NCBI RefSeq assembly: GCF_049347105.1
Contig: NZ_CP186334.1
Location: 310,001-374,000, forward strand
DNA: 64,000 nt
Source of the DNA: Gaoshiqia hydrogeniformans
Lineage (GTDB): Bacteria; Bacteroidota; Bacteroidia; Bacteroidales; Prolixibacteraceae
Reading direction: 5' to 3'
Part shown: positions 41,023 through 50,952 of the stretch, one piece after another
How positions within the stretch are numbered: position 1 is the stretch's first letter
How the letters are laid out: each line of letters opens with the position of its first letter
Position numbers and translations under genes: made by a program
The notes under the pieces: generated by a model
What the model was told of the DNA's origin: nothing
Database searches by the model: none
What the model saw: only the letters and a program-made list of their open reading frames with translations

Positions 41023-42920
41023 ACGGCTTTCTTTTGGGGAACAGTAAAAAAGAAGGTCGTCCCTTGGCCGGGTTCCGATTCGAACCAGATTTCGCCACCC
41101 GACAATTCCACCAGGCTTTTGGAGATGGCCAGTCCCAAACCGGTCCCCTTGTACAGTTTCTCGTTCGAATCGCTGGTTTTGTGAAATCGCTCAAACACCT
41201 GGCCTCTGAACTTTTCCCCGATGCCGATGCCCGTATCCTTCACATAAAACAACAGCCGGTTGCCCTGACTTTTGATCCCGAAGGTAATCGATCCCTCATC
41301 GGTGAATTTGATGGCGTTGTTGATCAGGTTAAGCGCTACCTGCTTCATCCTCAGACTGTCGAAATAACCGGTTTCCGCCTGATCTGTCTGAAGATCCAGT
41401 GTCAAATTGCAGCCCGTCTTATTTAACCGGGCTTGCATCATGAGCGAATTATTATAAATATCCTCGCTAAACGCTGCAATATCCACATTTTCAGGGCACA
41501 TGGTCAGTGTTCCGCTTTCCAGCCTCGATAGGTCGAGGATATCTTCGATCAAATTCAACAGGCTTGCGGTATTTTCCTCGATAATCTGCTTGTACAGGTC
41601 TTTTTCTTTTTGTTCAAAATCTTCTTCTACGAGCATGCTCGCAAAACCAACAATGGCATTGAGCGGCGTCCGTATCTCATGCGACATGTTGGCCAGAAAA
41701 GACGATTTCAGGCGGTCGGATTCTTCGGCTTTTTCTTTCGCGATCACCAATTCTTTCTGAACGTTTTGCAGATCTGTGATATCGACAAAAGCCTCCATAA
41801 TCACCTCCTGATGGTTGTAAATAATCGGGACCACTGTTTTCAACACCGGAATTTCCTCTCCTTTGGAGTTTCGGAAGAACGATTGCCGTGTATGACTAAA
41901 CAGTTCCGCCATCGTATTTTTCGAATCCGCAGCCGCCCAATAATCATCCTTGCAAAATGCGCTTATACCGGCCGGCGCTGTATGGGTAAAACCCAACAGT
42001 TCCTTTGCAAAATTATTCATTTCGACCACCCGGGCCTGGTGATCGGTCAGGATGATTCCGTAAGGAAGGTTCTCCAGCAGCACCTTTTCATTGAGGTATA
42101 ACTTTTGCAGTTTTGCATGCGCTTTTTCCAGTTCGTTTGTTCTTTCGGCCACCTTCGACTCCAATTCTTCATTTATCTCTTTCAGGGCGGTTTCAGCTTC
42201 CGCCTGTTTTTTCTCGCGAAGGGCAAGGGTCGAAATCATTTTGTTGTAACCGGCAATCAGGATCTCCACTTCGTTGCTCGATTTACTGGCAAGCTGAAGC
42301 GGACTAAGCGGTTTTAAAAAACTCCGGGCAACCGTCACTTCCCTGAATTTTTCAGCAAGTAACAAAATGGGTTTCAGAAATTTCCGTTCAAAAAGAAATG
42401 CTACAGCAACCGACAGAATTCCCATCGATACAAAAACCAGCAGGAACAGCAAAAACAATTCCTTCATCAACACCCATTGCACGTGAAGATCTATTTTAGC
42501 CATCAACGTGCCATAGGTCACTGTCCGGTGCACAATTGGAACGGTCATATACATGCTTTCTTCACGCAGGCTGATTTCCTGCACATTCAGGTTATCCGGA
42601 AGCGGCTGTTTCACCGAATCCTGACCGAAGAACGCAAAAAGATCTCCGTCGGCCGTGTAAATCGACGCGGATAAAATTGATTTGATGTTTTCCAGCTTCG
42701 AAAGGACTTCCATGGCATCCTCCGGTTGGTCAAAGATCAGGGGAACACTGACATATTCAGCAATCAACTGAAGGTGGGCTTTGTTTTGGTTGATCACATT
42801 TTGCCTGACATCCCTCAATTGCCTCTGTCCCAAAAAAACAATCGTAATGGTAAGCAGGGACAAGGAAAATAAAACAATCGGGATAATTAACCTGGCCCTA
42901 ATACTATTCAGTACTTTCAT
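41019..42920 (-). CDS. Membrane sensor histidine kinase with CHASE8-like periplasmic domain
   Basis: 633 residues. TM1 (about 10-30), a periplasmic domain resembling CHASE8 (SVPLIFDQPEDAMEVLSKL, ASIYTADGDLFAFFG), TM2 (about 155-175) and HAMP are followed by a coiled coil, PAS domain (about 275-390), HisKA with phospho-acceptor H414 (ANMSHEIRTPLNA) and HATPase_c (FYVKDTGIGIG, GTGLGLAISKSLVEL). It has no receiver domain. CHASE8 is the domain through which YfiN senses YfiR, and a YfiR gene lies immediately upstream with a 4-bp ATGA overlap. It is third in an operon with a TonB receptor. The response regulator is not in this window. Confidence 0.9.
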   Translation of the reverse strand: MKVLNSIRARLIIPIVLFSLSLLTITIVFLGQRQLRDVRQNVINQNKAHLQLIAEYVSVPLIFDQPEDAMEVLSKLENIKSILSASIYTADGDLFAFFGQDSVKQPLPDNLNVQEISLREESMYMTVPIVHRTVTYGTLMAKIDLHVQWVLMKELFLLFLLVFVSMGILSVAVAFLFERKFLKPILLLAEKFREVTVARSFLKPLSPLQLASKSSNEVEILIAGYNKMISTLALREKKQAEAETALKEINEELESKVAERTNELEKAHAKLQKLYLNEKVLLENLPYGIILTDHQARVVEMNNFAKELLGFTHTAPAGISAFCKDDYWAAADSKNTMAELFSHTRQSFFRNSKGEEIPVLKTVVPIIYNHQEVIMEAFVDITDLQNVQKELVIAKEKAEESDRLKSSFLANMSHEIRTPLNAIVGFASMLVEEDFEQKEKDLYKQIIEENTASLLNLIEDILDLSRLESGTLTMCPENVDIAAFSEDIYNNSLMMQARLNKTGCNLTLDLQTDQAETGYFDSLRMKQVALNLINNAIKFTDEGSITFGIKSQGNRLLFYVKDTGIGIGEKFRGQVFERFHKTSDSNEKLYKGTGLGLAISKSLVELSGGEIWFESEPGQGTTFFFTVPQKKAV

Positions 42921-43456
42921 TTTTTCACAATAATTGCATTTGCCAAAAGTATCCTGTCAAATTTAACATTCTGCTTACTTGCAGCTTCAAGATCAATTTC
43001 AAAACGGATCTTGTTATCGATCAACAGTAAATTGATCATAATCCCTTTCCCTGAAAACGCCGGCGAATCAGCAATGGTGATGGTCTGATATCCCTGAATC
43101 GAAGCGAGGATATGTTCCAGTTCTTTTCGCTGATCCTGACCGATGTATAATATGTCGGGGCGCCCGATCTGGTCGACCCGGTCGGTATAGATTAACTTCA
43201 CCTGCCGGTTTAAAATACGCTGTTCTTTATAAACCCGATCCAACCGGTCGCCGAAAGGATTTTCACCCAAAACCGCGATCACAAAAAAACGGTCCTGGTC
43301 AGCCGGCTGCGTCCCGTAATCGACAAAACGGGTAAATCGTTCAAAAAAAGCGGCCTTTAGCAGATATTCGTCCACACCTTCAGCCAAACCGTAAACCACC
43401 GGGACAAAAACCTGCAACATCAGGGTCAAAAATAGTATTTGACGTGCTTGCTTCAT
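42917..43456 (-). CDS. YfiR-family periplasmic protein (DUF4154)
   Basis: 179 residues with a signal peptide (ending VVYG, about residue 23). The remainder follows the YfiR/DUF4154 pattern: YLLKAAFFERFTRFV early, ILYIGQDQRKEL centrally, and MINLLLIDNKIRFEIDLEAA plus RILLANAIIV at the end. In Pseudomonas, YfiR holds the diguanylate cyclase YfiN inactive through its CHASE8 domain. Here the gene overlaps by 4 bp both the receptor upstream and the kinase downstream, so the three are translationally coupled. Confidence 0.88.
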   Translation of the reverse strand: MKQARQILFLTLMLQVFVPVVYGLAEGVDEYLLKAAFFERFTRFVDYGTQPADQDRFFVIAVLGENPFGDRLDRVYKEQRILNRQVKLIYTDRVDQIGRPDILYIGQDQRKELEHILASIQGYQTITIADSPAFSGKGIMINLLLIDNKIRFEIDLEAASKQNVKFDRILLANAIIVKK

Positions 43457-45408
43457 AAATTAATCCCAACGCTTAACAGGTAATTCCGGCGCGGCTGTAT
43501 GATTTGCCCCATACGGTGTTCGAAGCCGCCGGGATGATAATAAACCTGATCAAAAAGATTGTTGATTTTCAGGCTGAAGGTCACCCGGTCGAAAAACCGG
43601 GCAGTTCGTAAATTCAGGCTGCTGGTCCAATAGGCAGGTGTTTTGCCCTCGGTAACCCATTTACGGCCGCTTTCCCAGCCATTTTGAAATCCCAGGGTCC
43701 CGATTTTTGGCACATGATAGATCACATGCGCCTTCAGACTATTAACCGGAAAATTTGAGGCCTCTGTATCCTGCAGACCGGAATCGTGAATCGTTAACCG
43801 TTGATAGGAGTAGGAGGTATGGATGGTCAGGTTGTTGAACAGTTTTCCCTCGCAATACAGCTGACCGCCGGTTCCGGTAGCATCGCTTTTATTAACAAAC
43901 ATCACCACGTTCTGGTCGTCAACAACCGGATCAATCAGTTTGTCGAGGCGATACATAAAAATTGAAACGCCGCCATGCAGGTCTTTCGTGAATTTATTCC
44001 TGATATCCAGGTCGCTGTAATACATATTCTCATGCCTTAAATCCGGGTTCGAAGTATTTGCTCCTTCCGACTCATAAAACATCTCGTAAAAATTAGGGGC
44101 GCGGAATGCTTTGTTGAACGAAAGTTTAATATTTAAATCCTCATTTGGAGCATAAATGGCGCTCAGCCTCGGATTTAGCGAAAGTTTGGTGTAACTGTAA
44201 TCGTCGAGGCGCAGACCGGCCAAAAACCTCATCTTGTCATTCAGGATGTAATCATACTGAACAAACAACGAAGTATTCCGAAACCGGTTGTTGCGATAAA
44301 ACTGCCTGAGCCAGTCCATTTTCTCCATGTAATCCGATTTCAGGGAATAGTGCCACTCGGCGCCCGCCATCAGGCGGCTTTTCGGGGCAAAATCAATCTG
44401 GTACTCCATCTGTACATTCCCCCAACTGCCAACAGACTCATCTTCATAATCAGCAACATCCGGCGAAGCATATTCGCCCCAATAACGATAGTAATCCCAG
44501 GATGCAAGCAGCTTGACCGATTGATTCGAGAATGATTTCTGGTAGTTTAGTTCAGCAAAAGCCCGGTCGTCAACCGACTCCGACCTGCGATCCAGCCGGT
44601 ATCCCCAGGGACCTGTCGGAATTCCCTTTAACCGGTGCGAACCGGAAAGTTTCAATCCGAAATTTTTCAGGTTATACCGCGTGTACAGGGCATACACTTT
44701 TTCATCATCCAGCCCGGTTGCATGTCCGCCATTTCCCTGATCAACCAGTTCATTGAAAAAAAGGTTTTCACCCGACGACCGGTGAACATTACCGCTGACA
44801 AACCACGACGATTCCTGCTGTTTGCCCCGGGAAACGAAACCGGCACCCAGGGTATTGTTGCCGCCTGTTTTCAGGCGAAGCTTGTTTTCGTTCTTCGACT
44901 CTGCCACGGTAATTACATTCACCACGGCCATCATGGCGCTGTTCCCGTATAAAGCGGCGCCCGGACCGGCAATCACCTCTACCCGGTCGATAAACTGAAG
45001 GTCGATCCCCAAACCATTGTCCATCAGGGCTGAACCATAAACATTTTCATTCAGCACATGATTATCGATCATGAGCAGAAGCCTGTTGTTATAATCAGAC
45101 GGCCGGCTAAATCCCTGTACGCCAATGTAAGTATAATTGCGGTCGTTGGTAATATAAAAACCTTTAATCAGGTTTAAAAGCTCGCCCAGGTTTTCAATCC
45201 CGTACGCCTTGATTTCGTTGGCAAAAATCACCTGGATGACGGCATGTGTTTCACTCAGGCTGGTTTCGTACTTTGCTGCCGTTGTGACTTTCAGATTCAT
45301 CAACTCCTCAAAACTCATCGAAAACAGTTCTTCGGGCGAGCCTTGCGGAAAAGCCTGAAAGCTGATGAAAAGCAAACAAAAAATGATACTTCTCCTGATT
45401 ACATCCAT
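43453..45408 (-). CDS. TonB-dependent receptor of the YfiR/kinase operon
   Basis: 651 residues from the ATG at 45408. A signal peptide (ending FPQG, about 21) precedes a plug domain (LNLIKGFYITNDRNYTYIGVQG; IDRVEVIAGPGAALYGNSAM, a conserved vitamin-B12/siderophore receptor-like stretch) and a barrel ending YLLSVGINL with a hydrophobic/aromatic end. It lacks the carboxypeptidase-like domain of SusC proteins. FSMSFEELMNLKVTTAAKYE is the N-terminal signature of receptors commonly linked with YfiR and sensor kinases. The ligand is unknown. Confidence 0.88.
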   Translation of the reverse strand: MDVIRRSIIFCLLFISFQAFPQGSPEELFSMSFEELMNLKVTTAAKYETSLSETHAVIQVIFANEIKAYGIENLGELLNLIKGFYITNDRNYTYIGVQGFSRPSDYNNRLLLMIDNHVLNENVYGSALMDNGLGIDLQFIDRVEVIAGPGAALYGNSAMMAVVNVITVAESKNENKLRLKTGGNNTLGAGFVSRGKQQESSWFVSGNVHRSSGENLFFNELVDQGNGGHATGLDDEKVYALYTRYNLKNFGLKLSGSHRLKGIPTGPWGYRLDRRSESVDDRAFAELNYQKSFSNQSVKLLASWDYYRYWGEYASPDVADYEDESVGSWGNVQMEYQIDFAPKSRLMAGAEWHYSLKSDYMEKMDWLRQFYRNNRFRNTSLFVQYDYILNDKMRFLAGLRLDDYSYTKLSLNPRLSAIYAPNEDLNIKLSFNKAFRAPNFYEMFYESEGANTSNPDLRHENMYYSDLDIRNKFTKDLHGGVSIFMYRLDKLIDPVVDDQNVVMFVNKSDATGTGGQLYCEGKLFNNLTIHTSYSYQRLTIHDSGLQDTEASNFPVNSLKAHVIYHVPKIGTLGFQNGWESGRKWVTEGKTPAYWTSSLNLRTARFFDRVTFSLKINNLFDQVYYHPGGFEHRMGQIIQPRRNYLLSVGINL

Positions 45409-45548
45409 GTCTTTTTCATATTTTCGCGGGATTACTGACTGTTTTTGTACATGAGACCTGAATATCCCCACGAAATTAAAAATTATCCCGAACCGGCAAC
45501 TGATTATTGAGGGGAAATCTGCACGGACAGTTTAAAATAAAAACAAAC

Positions 45549-47693
45549 ATGAACATCGCGAAAATATTGTTCCTTTTTTGGTTGGTAAACTTCACGTTTT
45601 GCGGCGCTGCACAAACAAAAAAAGTTTTAAGCCTCGAAGATGCCATCGTTGGCAGCGGCAGCTACCTAAAACCGGATGCTCCAAAATCGTTAAACTGGCG
45701 CAACGACGATCACTATGTTCTGATTACCAATGACACCTTGTTTCAATACGCGGTTTCCACAGAAAGCCGGGAAGCGCTTTTAAGTTTAGCAGAGGTGCAG
45801 AACGCGGTGTCAAACATCGACGGACTTTCGCTCTCTGCCTTTCCCCCGTTTGAGTTTATTAGCAACGATCACATCCTGATAGTTGTCGCCAACCGGATCA
45901 TTGTACTCAGTATCGCAGAAAAGAAAATATACCGCCAGCTGGTCATTCCCGATCGTGCGGAAAATCCCGATCTGTTCGACGCGAAGCCGGCACTAGCATT
46001 TACCAGGGGACAAAACCTTTTCGTGGCAGATGAAAGCGGAGAAAAGCAGATTACATTTGACGATACGCCCGGTATTTTAAACGGGCAGGAAGTTCACCGG
46101 CGGGAATTTGGCATCGAAAAGGGGACATTCTGGTCGAACACCGGGAAATACCTTGCTTTTTACCGGAAGGATGAAGGCATGGTAAAAGACTACCCCTTGG
46201 TCGACTATATGACTCGCCAGGCCGAACACAGACCTGTAAAATACCCGATGGCCGGCATGAAAAGCCACCAGGTAAGGGTAGGCATTTATCATACCCAAAC
46301 CGGCCGGACAATCTACCTCAACACCGGCGAACCCGACGAACATTACCTGACCAACATCAGCTGGGGTCCAAACGACAAGCACATTTACCTGGCCGAACTG
46401 AACCGGGAACAAAACCACATGCAACTCAATGAGTATGATGCGGAAACCGGTGAAAAAGTAAAAACCTTATTCGAAGAAACCAGCTCAACTTATGTAGAGC
46501 CCTTGCATCCCATCCGGTTCTTAAAAAGCAAACCGGATCAATTTTACTACCGGTCGCGAAAAGACGGCTGGTCGCATCTGTATTTGTACGACACCAGCGG
46601 AAAGCAAATCAGGCAGTTGACAAAAGGCAAATGGGAAGTAACCGGGTTTTACGGGGCCGATGACAAAGACAGGTATGCTTATTTTCAGGCAACCAAAGAA
46701 AGCCCGGTCGACCGGCATCTTTACCGGCTCGACACCGAACGCGGAACCATGCAAATACTGGATCAGGAAAGAGGCGTCCATGAGGCCTTGTTTTCACCCG
46801 GAAAAACACATCTGATTGATCGCTGGTCGGCCTTCGATGTACCTTCAAAAACCGATTTGCTTCGCGCCGACGGTAAGCGGATCCGCACCGTACATGAAGC
46901 CAAAGATCCCCTGGCCGATTACGAGTTGGGCGAAAACAAGCTTTTCACGATAACGGCAGCTGACGATTCCACCGACTTATATTGCCGCATGATCCTTCCT
47001 CCAAACTTTGACGCCAACCGGAAATACCCGGTCATTTTTTACGTTTACGGCGGCCCCCATGCCCAGTTAGTCAACAACAACTGGTTAAACGATGCCCGCT
47101 GGTGGCAATATTACATGGCCTCAAAAGGGTATATTGCCTTTACGGCAGACAACCGGGGTTCGGCCAACCGGGGAGGCGCTTTTGAAGAAGTTATTCACCG
47201 TCGGCTGGGCCTGCACGAAACCGCCGATCAAATGAAAGGCGTCGACTACCTGAAAAGCCTTCCGTATGTCGACCCCGACCGGATTGGCGTATACGGGTGG
47301 AGCTATGGCGGATTTATGACCCTGAACCTCATGCTGCGCCATCCGGAAGTATTTAAAGTGGGAGTAGCCGGCGGCCCGGTTGTCGACTGGAGCCTGTATG
47401 AAATTATGTACGGCGAGCGCTATATGGACATGCCCGGGGAAAACCCCGAAGGCTACCGGGATGCGAATATGCTGAACCGTGTAAGCCAGCTAAAAGGAAA
47501 GTTAATGCTGATTCACGGGATGCAGGACGATGTGGTGGTCACGCAACACAGTATGAAATTCCTGAATGAATGTATCCGACAAAATAAACCCGTCGATTTT
47601 TTCGTCTACCCCACTCACCCGCATAATGTGCGCGGCTTCGACCGGGTGCACCTGAAGACAAAGATAAGTCAGTACTTTATTGATTTTCTGTAA
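45549..47693 (+). CDS. S9-family dipeptidyl peptidase (DPP IV type)
   Basis: 714 residues from the ATG at 45549. A signal peptide (ending CGAAQ) precedes the DPP IV N-terminal propeller (about 50-460) and a C-terminal alpha/beta-hydrolase peptidase domain. The catalytic Ser is S585 in GWSYGGF, the Asp is D660 or D661 in GMQDDVV, and the His is H692 in THPHNV. The family removes N-terminal dipeptides, mostly X-Pro, from peptides in the periplasm. The gene is complete and divergent from the receptor operon. Confidence 0.93.
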   Translation: MNIAKILFLFWLVNFTFCGAAQTKKVLSLEDAIVGSGSYLKPDAPKSLNWRNDDHYVLITNDTLFQYAVSTESREALLSLAEVQNAVSNIDGLSLSAFPPFEFISNDHILIVVANRIIVLSIAEKKIYRQLVIPDRAENPDLFDAKPALAFTRGQNLFVADESGEKQITFDDTPGILNGQEVHRREFGIEKGTFWSNTGKYLAFYRKDEGMVKDYPLVDYMTRQAEHRPVKYPMAGMKSHQVRVGIYHTQTGRTIYLNTGEPDEHYLTNISWGPNDKHIYLAELNREQNHMQLNEYDAETGEKVKTLFEETSSTYVEPLHPIRFLKSKPDQFYYRSRKDGWSHLYLYDTSGKQIRQLTKGKWEVTGFYGADDKDRYAYFQATKESPVDRHLYRLDTERGTMQILDQERGVHEALFSPGKTHLIDRWSAFDVPSKTDLLRADGKRIRTVHEAKDPLADYELGENKLFTITAADDSTDLYCRMILPPNFDANRKYPVIFYVYGGPHAQLVNNNWLNDARWWQYYMASKGYIAFTADNRGSANRGGAFEEVIHRRLGLHETADQMKGVDYLKSLPYVDPDRIGVYGWSYGGFMTLNLMLRHPEVFKVGVAGGPVVDWSLYEIMYGERYMDMPGENPEGYRDANMLNRVSQLKGKLMLIHGMQDDVVVTQHSMKFLNECIRQNKPVDFFVYPTHPHNVRGFDRVHLKTKISQYFIDFL

Positions 47694-47694
47694 C

Positions 47695-49527
47695 TTAACG
47701 GTAGGGCAACGGCTCAGGTTTGCGTGCCTGAAAGCTGTAGTACTCAGCCCGCCTCATCTCTGATAAACCAAAACTCCAGGCGCCGGCATCGGCCGGATGA
47801 CCCGGGTAATAAACAAACCGAAGCTGGATGGTGTTAAAAACCAGGCTTTCGTTGCGAAAACGGACACCGGCTCCAATACCCGCGTAATAGTTCTCATCAA
47901 AAATAAATTTGTTGGCCGAACCGATTATCCCAAGATCAGTAAAACCAAAAAAGGCAAAATTGAACTTCAGCAGGTCCCGTTTCTGAAACACAACCAGCTC
48001 CAGATCGAGCGTCAGACGTTGTTTTCCCACGGTTTCGTCGCTGTACAGTCCCCGTATGCCGTACCCGTTTTTCAGAAATAAGTTTTCCTGATCAAACCGG
48101 TTGATTCCGTATAAATACCTTAAGCGCGCAAAATGGCGGGCATCCTGATTCCCCACCCGGAATATCCGGCTGATATAATTCAGGTTAAATTCCAGCAATC
48201 CCTGTTCGATCTCTTGCCGGACTGTAAAAAAAGCGCCTAAGCCGATTGAAGCAAATAAATAAGATGGCCGGTAACGGATAAAGTTTCCCGACGAAAAATA
48301 TAAATGGGTATACCAGCGGTTCAACAACTCATGATCCTCATAACCAACAACCAGTTCATGCAAAAAACCTTTGGGAATGTCCTCGGTAATCCCGTAGCCG
48401 TAAATATGATGGTCCCGGATATAATTTCGTTTCGAAAAGCTCAGTCCCAGCATATATAACCGCGAATCAGAAAAAAACTGGTTCTGATCCTCGCCTGGTT
48501 CAGGCCGCTCAAAATAATTTAAACTTCTGAACCGACCCGATAAAACAAACTGAAAATTTTTGGCCGGCTGATTTCTGTTCAATTGAAAAGAATAACCACT
48601 CCACCAGTCCCATACCCGGTAGTTTAAAGGAACATCAACCATAATCGGGTTATCATCATATAAACGGTCTGATTTATCGAAATAACCATAGGTTAAACCT
48701 CCTCCCCATTGGGTTGAGCTGAGCAGAAACTCCTTCTCAAAATCGAATATCACCCCATTTCGCTTATAGGTATTGGAATATCCGGTTCTCAGATTGATAA
48801 AGTTTCCTTTGATATTATTAATCGTATAAAAACCCTCAAAACCAATGTAGGGTTCCCGGTCGATATGCCCGACCGTGCGAACCAGGAACTGATGCCCCGC
48901 TCCCCATATATTCTGGTTATAAATTTCGAGACTGGCCGATTTGGTTCCTTCCAGATGACTTCCAGCCCCAAACGAGAATACATCCTTGGTTAACACCGTC
49001 AAATCGATCTGACTGGTATCTGCCTCATTGGGGGACACCGAAAAACGCACATCTTTAATAAACGGCAGCAGGCGGATAATACGCTCATTATCCAGCACCT
49101 TATCAATATCAAGCGTATCTCCCGGCGTGAAAAGCACATTCTTACGGATAATATTGACATTGGTCTTTGTATGAATTTTGTTGGCAAACGATCCGAGCCA
49201 GGTATTCACGGTGGCAGCAGTGTCCTGAAAAGTGGGGCCAAATACATCAAGCGCTTTCATATTGATTGTCGCAATGGTTTTCCCGCTGTATTGTCCCAGT
49301 AAATTTAAATGATCGATAAAATCGTGGTGGTTTGAATTCCCGACTAGCAACTGCTCGTAAACCATACGCGGCAGACTGTACCGGTAGGTCTTGACTTTTA
49401 AACTGTCGCTCAAAGCCGTTGTGTCCCGGTTTTCAACAGCAGCCGAATCAGGACGGATGGTAAGCGCCGCCGAATCGTGGATCAGGCCGGCAAACAAGTA
49501 AATCAATATAAAAAAGCCCCTCTTCAT
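47695..49527 (-). CDS. Omp85/BamA-like outer membrane barrel with POTRA-type region
   Basis: 610 residues. A signal peptide (about 1-21) is followed by a POTRA-like region (LLPFIKDVRFSV; QIDLTVLTKDVFSFG, about 125-200) and then a long barrel ending in an aromatic-rich strand near residue 580. The layout (a short soluble part then the barrel) is that of BamA/TamA-superfamily members or surface-antigen proteins. Insertion of outer membrane proteins or lipids is a possible role but unproven. The start near 49527 leaves about 280 bp to the divergent TonB-like gene. Confidence 0.72.
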   Translation of the reverse strand: MKRGFFILIYLFAGLIHDSAALTIRPDSAAVENRDTTALSDSLKVKTYRYSLPRMVYEQLLVGNSNHHDFIDHLNLLGQYSGKTIATINMKALDVFGPTFQDTAATVNTWLGSFANKIHTKTNVNIIRKNVLFTPGDTLDIDKVLDNERIIRLLPFIKDVRFSVSPNEADTSQIDLTVLTKDVFSFGAGSHLEGTKSASLEIYNQNIWGAGHQFLVRTVGHIDREPYIGFEGFYTINNIKGNFINLRTGYSNTYKRNGVIFDFEKEFLLSSTQWGGGLTYGYFDKSDRLYDDNPIMVDVPLNYRVWDWWSGYSFQLNRNQPAKNFQFVLSGRFRSLNYFERPEPGEDQNQFFSDSRLYMLGLSFSKRNYIRDHHIYGYGITEDIPKGFLHELVVGYEDHELLNRWYTHLYFSSGNFIRYRPSYLFASIGLGAFFTVRQEIEQGLLEFNLNYISRIFRVGNQDARHFARLRYLYGINRFDQENLFLKNGYGIRGLYSDETVGKQRLTLDLELVVFQKRDLLKFNFAFFGFTDLGIIGSANKFIFDENYYAGIGAGVRFRNESLVFNTIQLRFVYYPGHPADAGAWSFGLSEMRRAEYYSFQARKPEPLPYR

Positions 49528-49793
49528 TCAATCCGGATAAGCTGACAGCAATTTAATAATCTTCGCTAAAGTTATAAGTTAATTTTCCGGTTTTAGTTTT
49601 CATCACCGTAAATTCAACAGCTCATTTCACACTGCAGGTTTCAATAATCAGATGTAATATTACAGCTCCTGGTTGTGCCTGTAGAACAAATTTTACCCCG
49701 AAACAAGCAATTTAGGACAGAAATAAGCGTATAATAATATATAAAGCGCTGCAAAAAGCGATTGAAAAGAACGCGATAAAACCCCTTTGTTTT

Positions 49794-49801
49794 TAACTTT
49801 G
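49794..49801 (+). promoter_or_regulatory. -7 promoter element of the TonB-like gene
   Basis: TAACTTTG lies 6 bases before the ATG at 49808, so the message would have almost no 5' leader. Confidence 0.5.
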
Positions 49802-49807
49802 CCGCAA

Positions 49808-50536
49808 ATGCAAAAACTGAAGAAATTATACCGGGATCATATTTACGGGGTCATGGGCACCTTGATCTTTCATATCCTGCTTTTAAGTAGTTTCTTACTG
49901 GCCGATGTTAATTTAAAAGGCGAAGTCAAAGAAGAACCGGTTGTTATCGAGTTTGCAGTTGAGGAGGAGGAAATACCGGAGGAACCCGAAGACGAAAAGT
50001 CAGAAGACGAAAACACGCCAGCCCGGGAAAATCAGGTAACAAGCAGCGTTACGCGTAGTAACCGTGCGGTAAACGAAGCGGCAAAAGACCCGTTTTTTGA
50101 TGAAGATTATCAACGGGAAATTGCAGCTGCCCAACAACTGGTATCCGATGTAAACAGCCAGTTATCAAAGGATATTCCGGATATAAAACAGTTTGACATG
50201 CCCGAAGAGAATACAGAAGGAGTTGATCCTGAATCAATCAAAAACACCGTGTACTCGGGCGAAAGTAATATTCACTATTATTTGGAGAACCGTTATCATC
50301 GCCGGTTGCCGATTCCGGTATACCTGGCGCAGGGCGGAGGCAAAATTACGGTTGATATCTGGGTGGCCCCATCCGGAAAGGTAATCCGGGCCGAAATCCG
50401 AAGCAGGGCCGGGGTTGAAGACCCCATGCTGCCGGTTTATGCAGAACAGGCGGCCTTACGTACTGTTTTTAATGCCGATAAATCAGCTCCTTCGCCTCAA
50501 AAAGGAACGATAACATACACATTTGTAGCGCAGTAG
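49808..50536 (+). CDS. TonB-like energy-transducing protein
   Basis: 242 residues from the ATG at 49808. One N-terminal membrane helix (about 13-32) is followed by an acidic Glu/Asp/Pro-rich spacer (about 40-80; EEEEIPEEPEDEK) and a C-terminal domain (about 150-242; GGKITVDIWVAPSGKVIRAEI, here quoted in part) resembling TonB C-terminal beta structure. TonB couples the proton motive force to outer membrane receptors through ExbB/ExbD, none of which is encoded here. The spacer is acidic rather than the usual Pro/Lys type. Confidence 0.78.
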   Translation: MQKLKKLYRDHIYGVMGTLIFHILLLSSFLLADVNLKGEVKEEPVVIEFAVEEEEIPEEPEDEKSEDENTPARENQVTSSVTRSNRAVNEAAKDPFFDEDYQREIAAAQQLVSDVNSQLSKDIPDIKQFDMPEENTEGVDPESIKNTVYSGESNIHYYLENRYHRRLPIPVYLAQGGGKITVDIWVAPSGKVIRAEIRSRAGVEDPMLPVYAEQAALRTVFNADKSAPSPQKGTITYTFVAQ

Positions 50537-50622
50537 GGCTTTATATAAAAAGAAAACATTAATTTAACAACAATTAACAAATTTTTAAACTAATTTACTG
50601 TTTTAGAACATATCTTTGTAGT

Positions 50623-50708
50623 ACGTTTTTTTTCATAAGTTTAGGTTTAGTTAGGTTAGTTAGTTTAGTGAGAAAAGGTAGGCCAGAGGGTCTACCTTTT
50701 ATTCTTTT
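50623..50708 (+). ncRNA. Candidate small RNA ending at a strong terminator
   Basis: The TATCTTTG box at 50611-50618 would start transcription near 50623. The only notable sequence downstream is a TTAG-rich stretch followed by the AAAAGGTAG/CTACCTTTT terminator hairpin. There is no ORF. The alternative is that the hairpin simply terminates the TonB-like transcript. Confidence 0.35.
50673..50708 (+). terminator. Terminator upstream of the sigma-factor gene
   Basis: AAAAGGTAG and CTACCTTTT form a 9-bp stem extended by GCC/GGGT, followed by ATTCTTTT. Confidence 0.85.
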
Positions 50709-50952
50709 AATCCAATACAAAACTTCCTCTTTTCCTTGACAAAAGTCTCAAAATAACGATGATCCCGGCAATTTGTTAAATATCAGACCTGCTTGCCTGT
50801 AAAAATAGTTAACATTACGCTTGTATTTTAGACATTTTATGGACATATTTAGCCTGAAATTCCTGATATAAAGAACAAAGATCGTTTTTCAGCGCAAGAA
50901 TTTTTATTATGGCAATATAGCCTGTTTAAATTTTAAGTATAAAGAAGTGAAA

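Larger units (their letters stand above)
50537..50952. other. 416-bp intergenic region with a possible small-RNA gene
   Basis: It holds a TATCTTTG promoter-like box (50611-50618), tandem TTAG-type sequence (GTTTAGTTAGGTTAGTTAG, about 50644-50662) and a terminator (50673-50708). The AT-rich part after it, up to the sigma-factor gene, shows no element. Confidence 0.55.
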
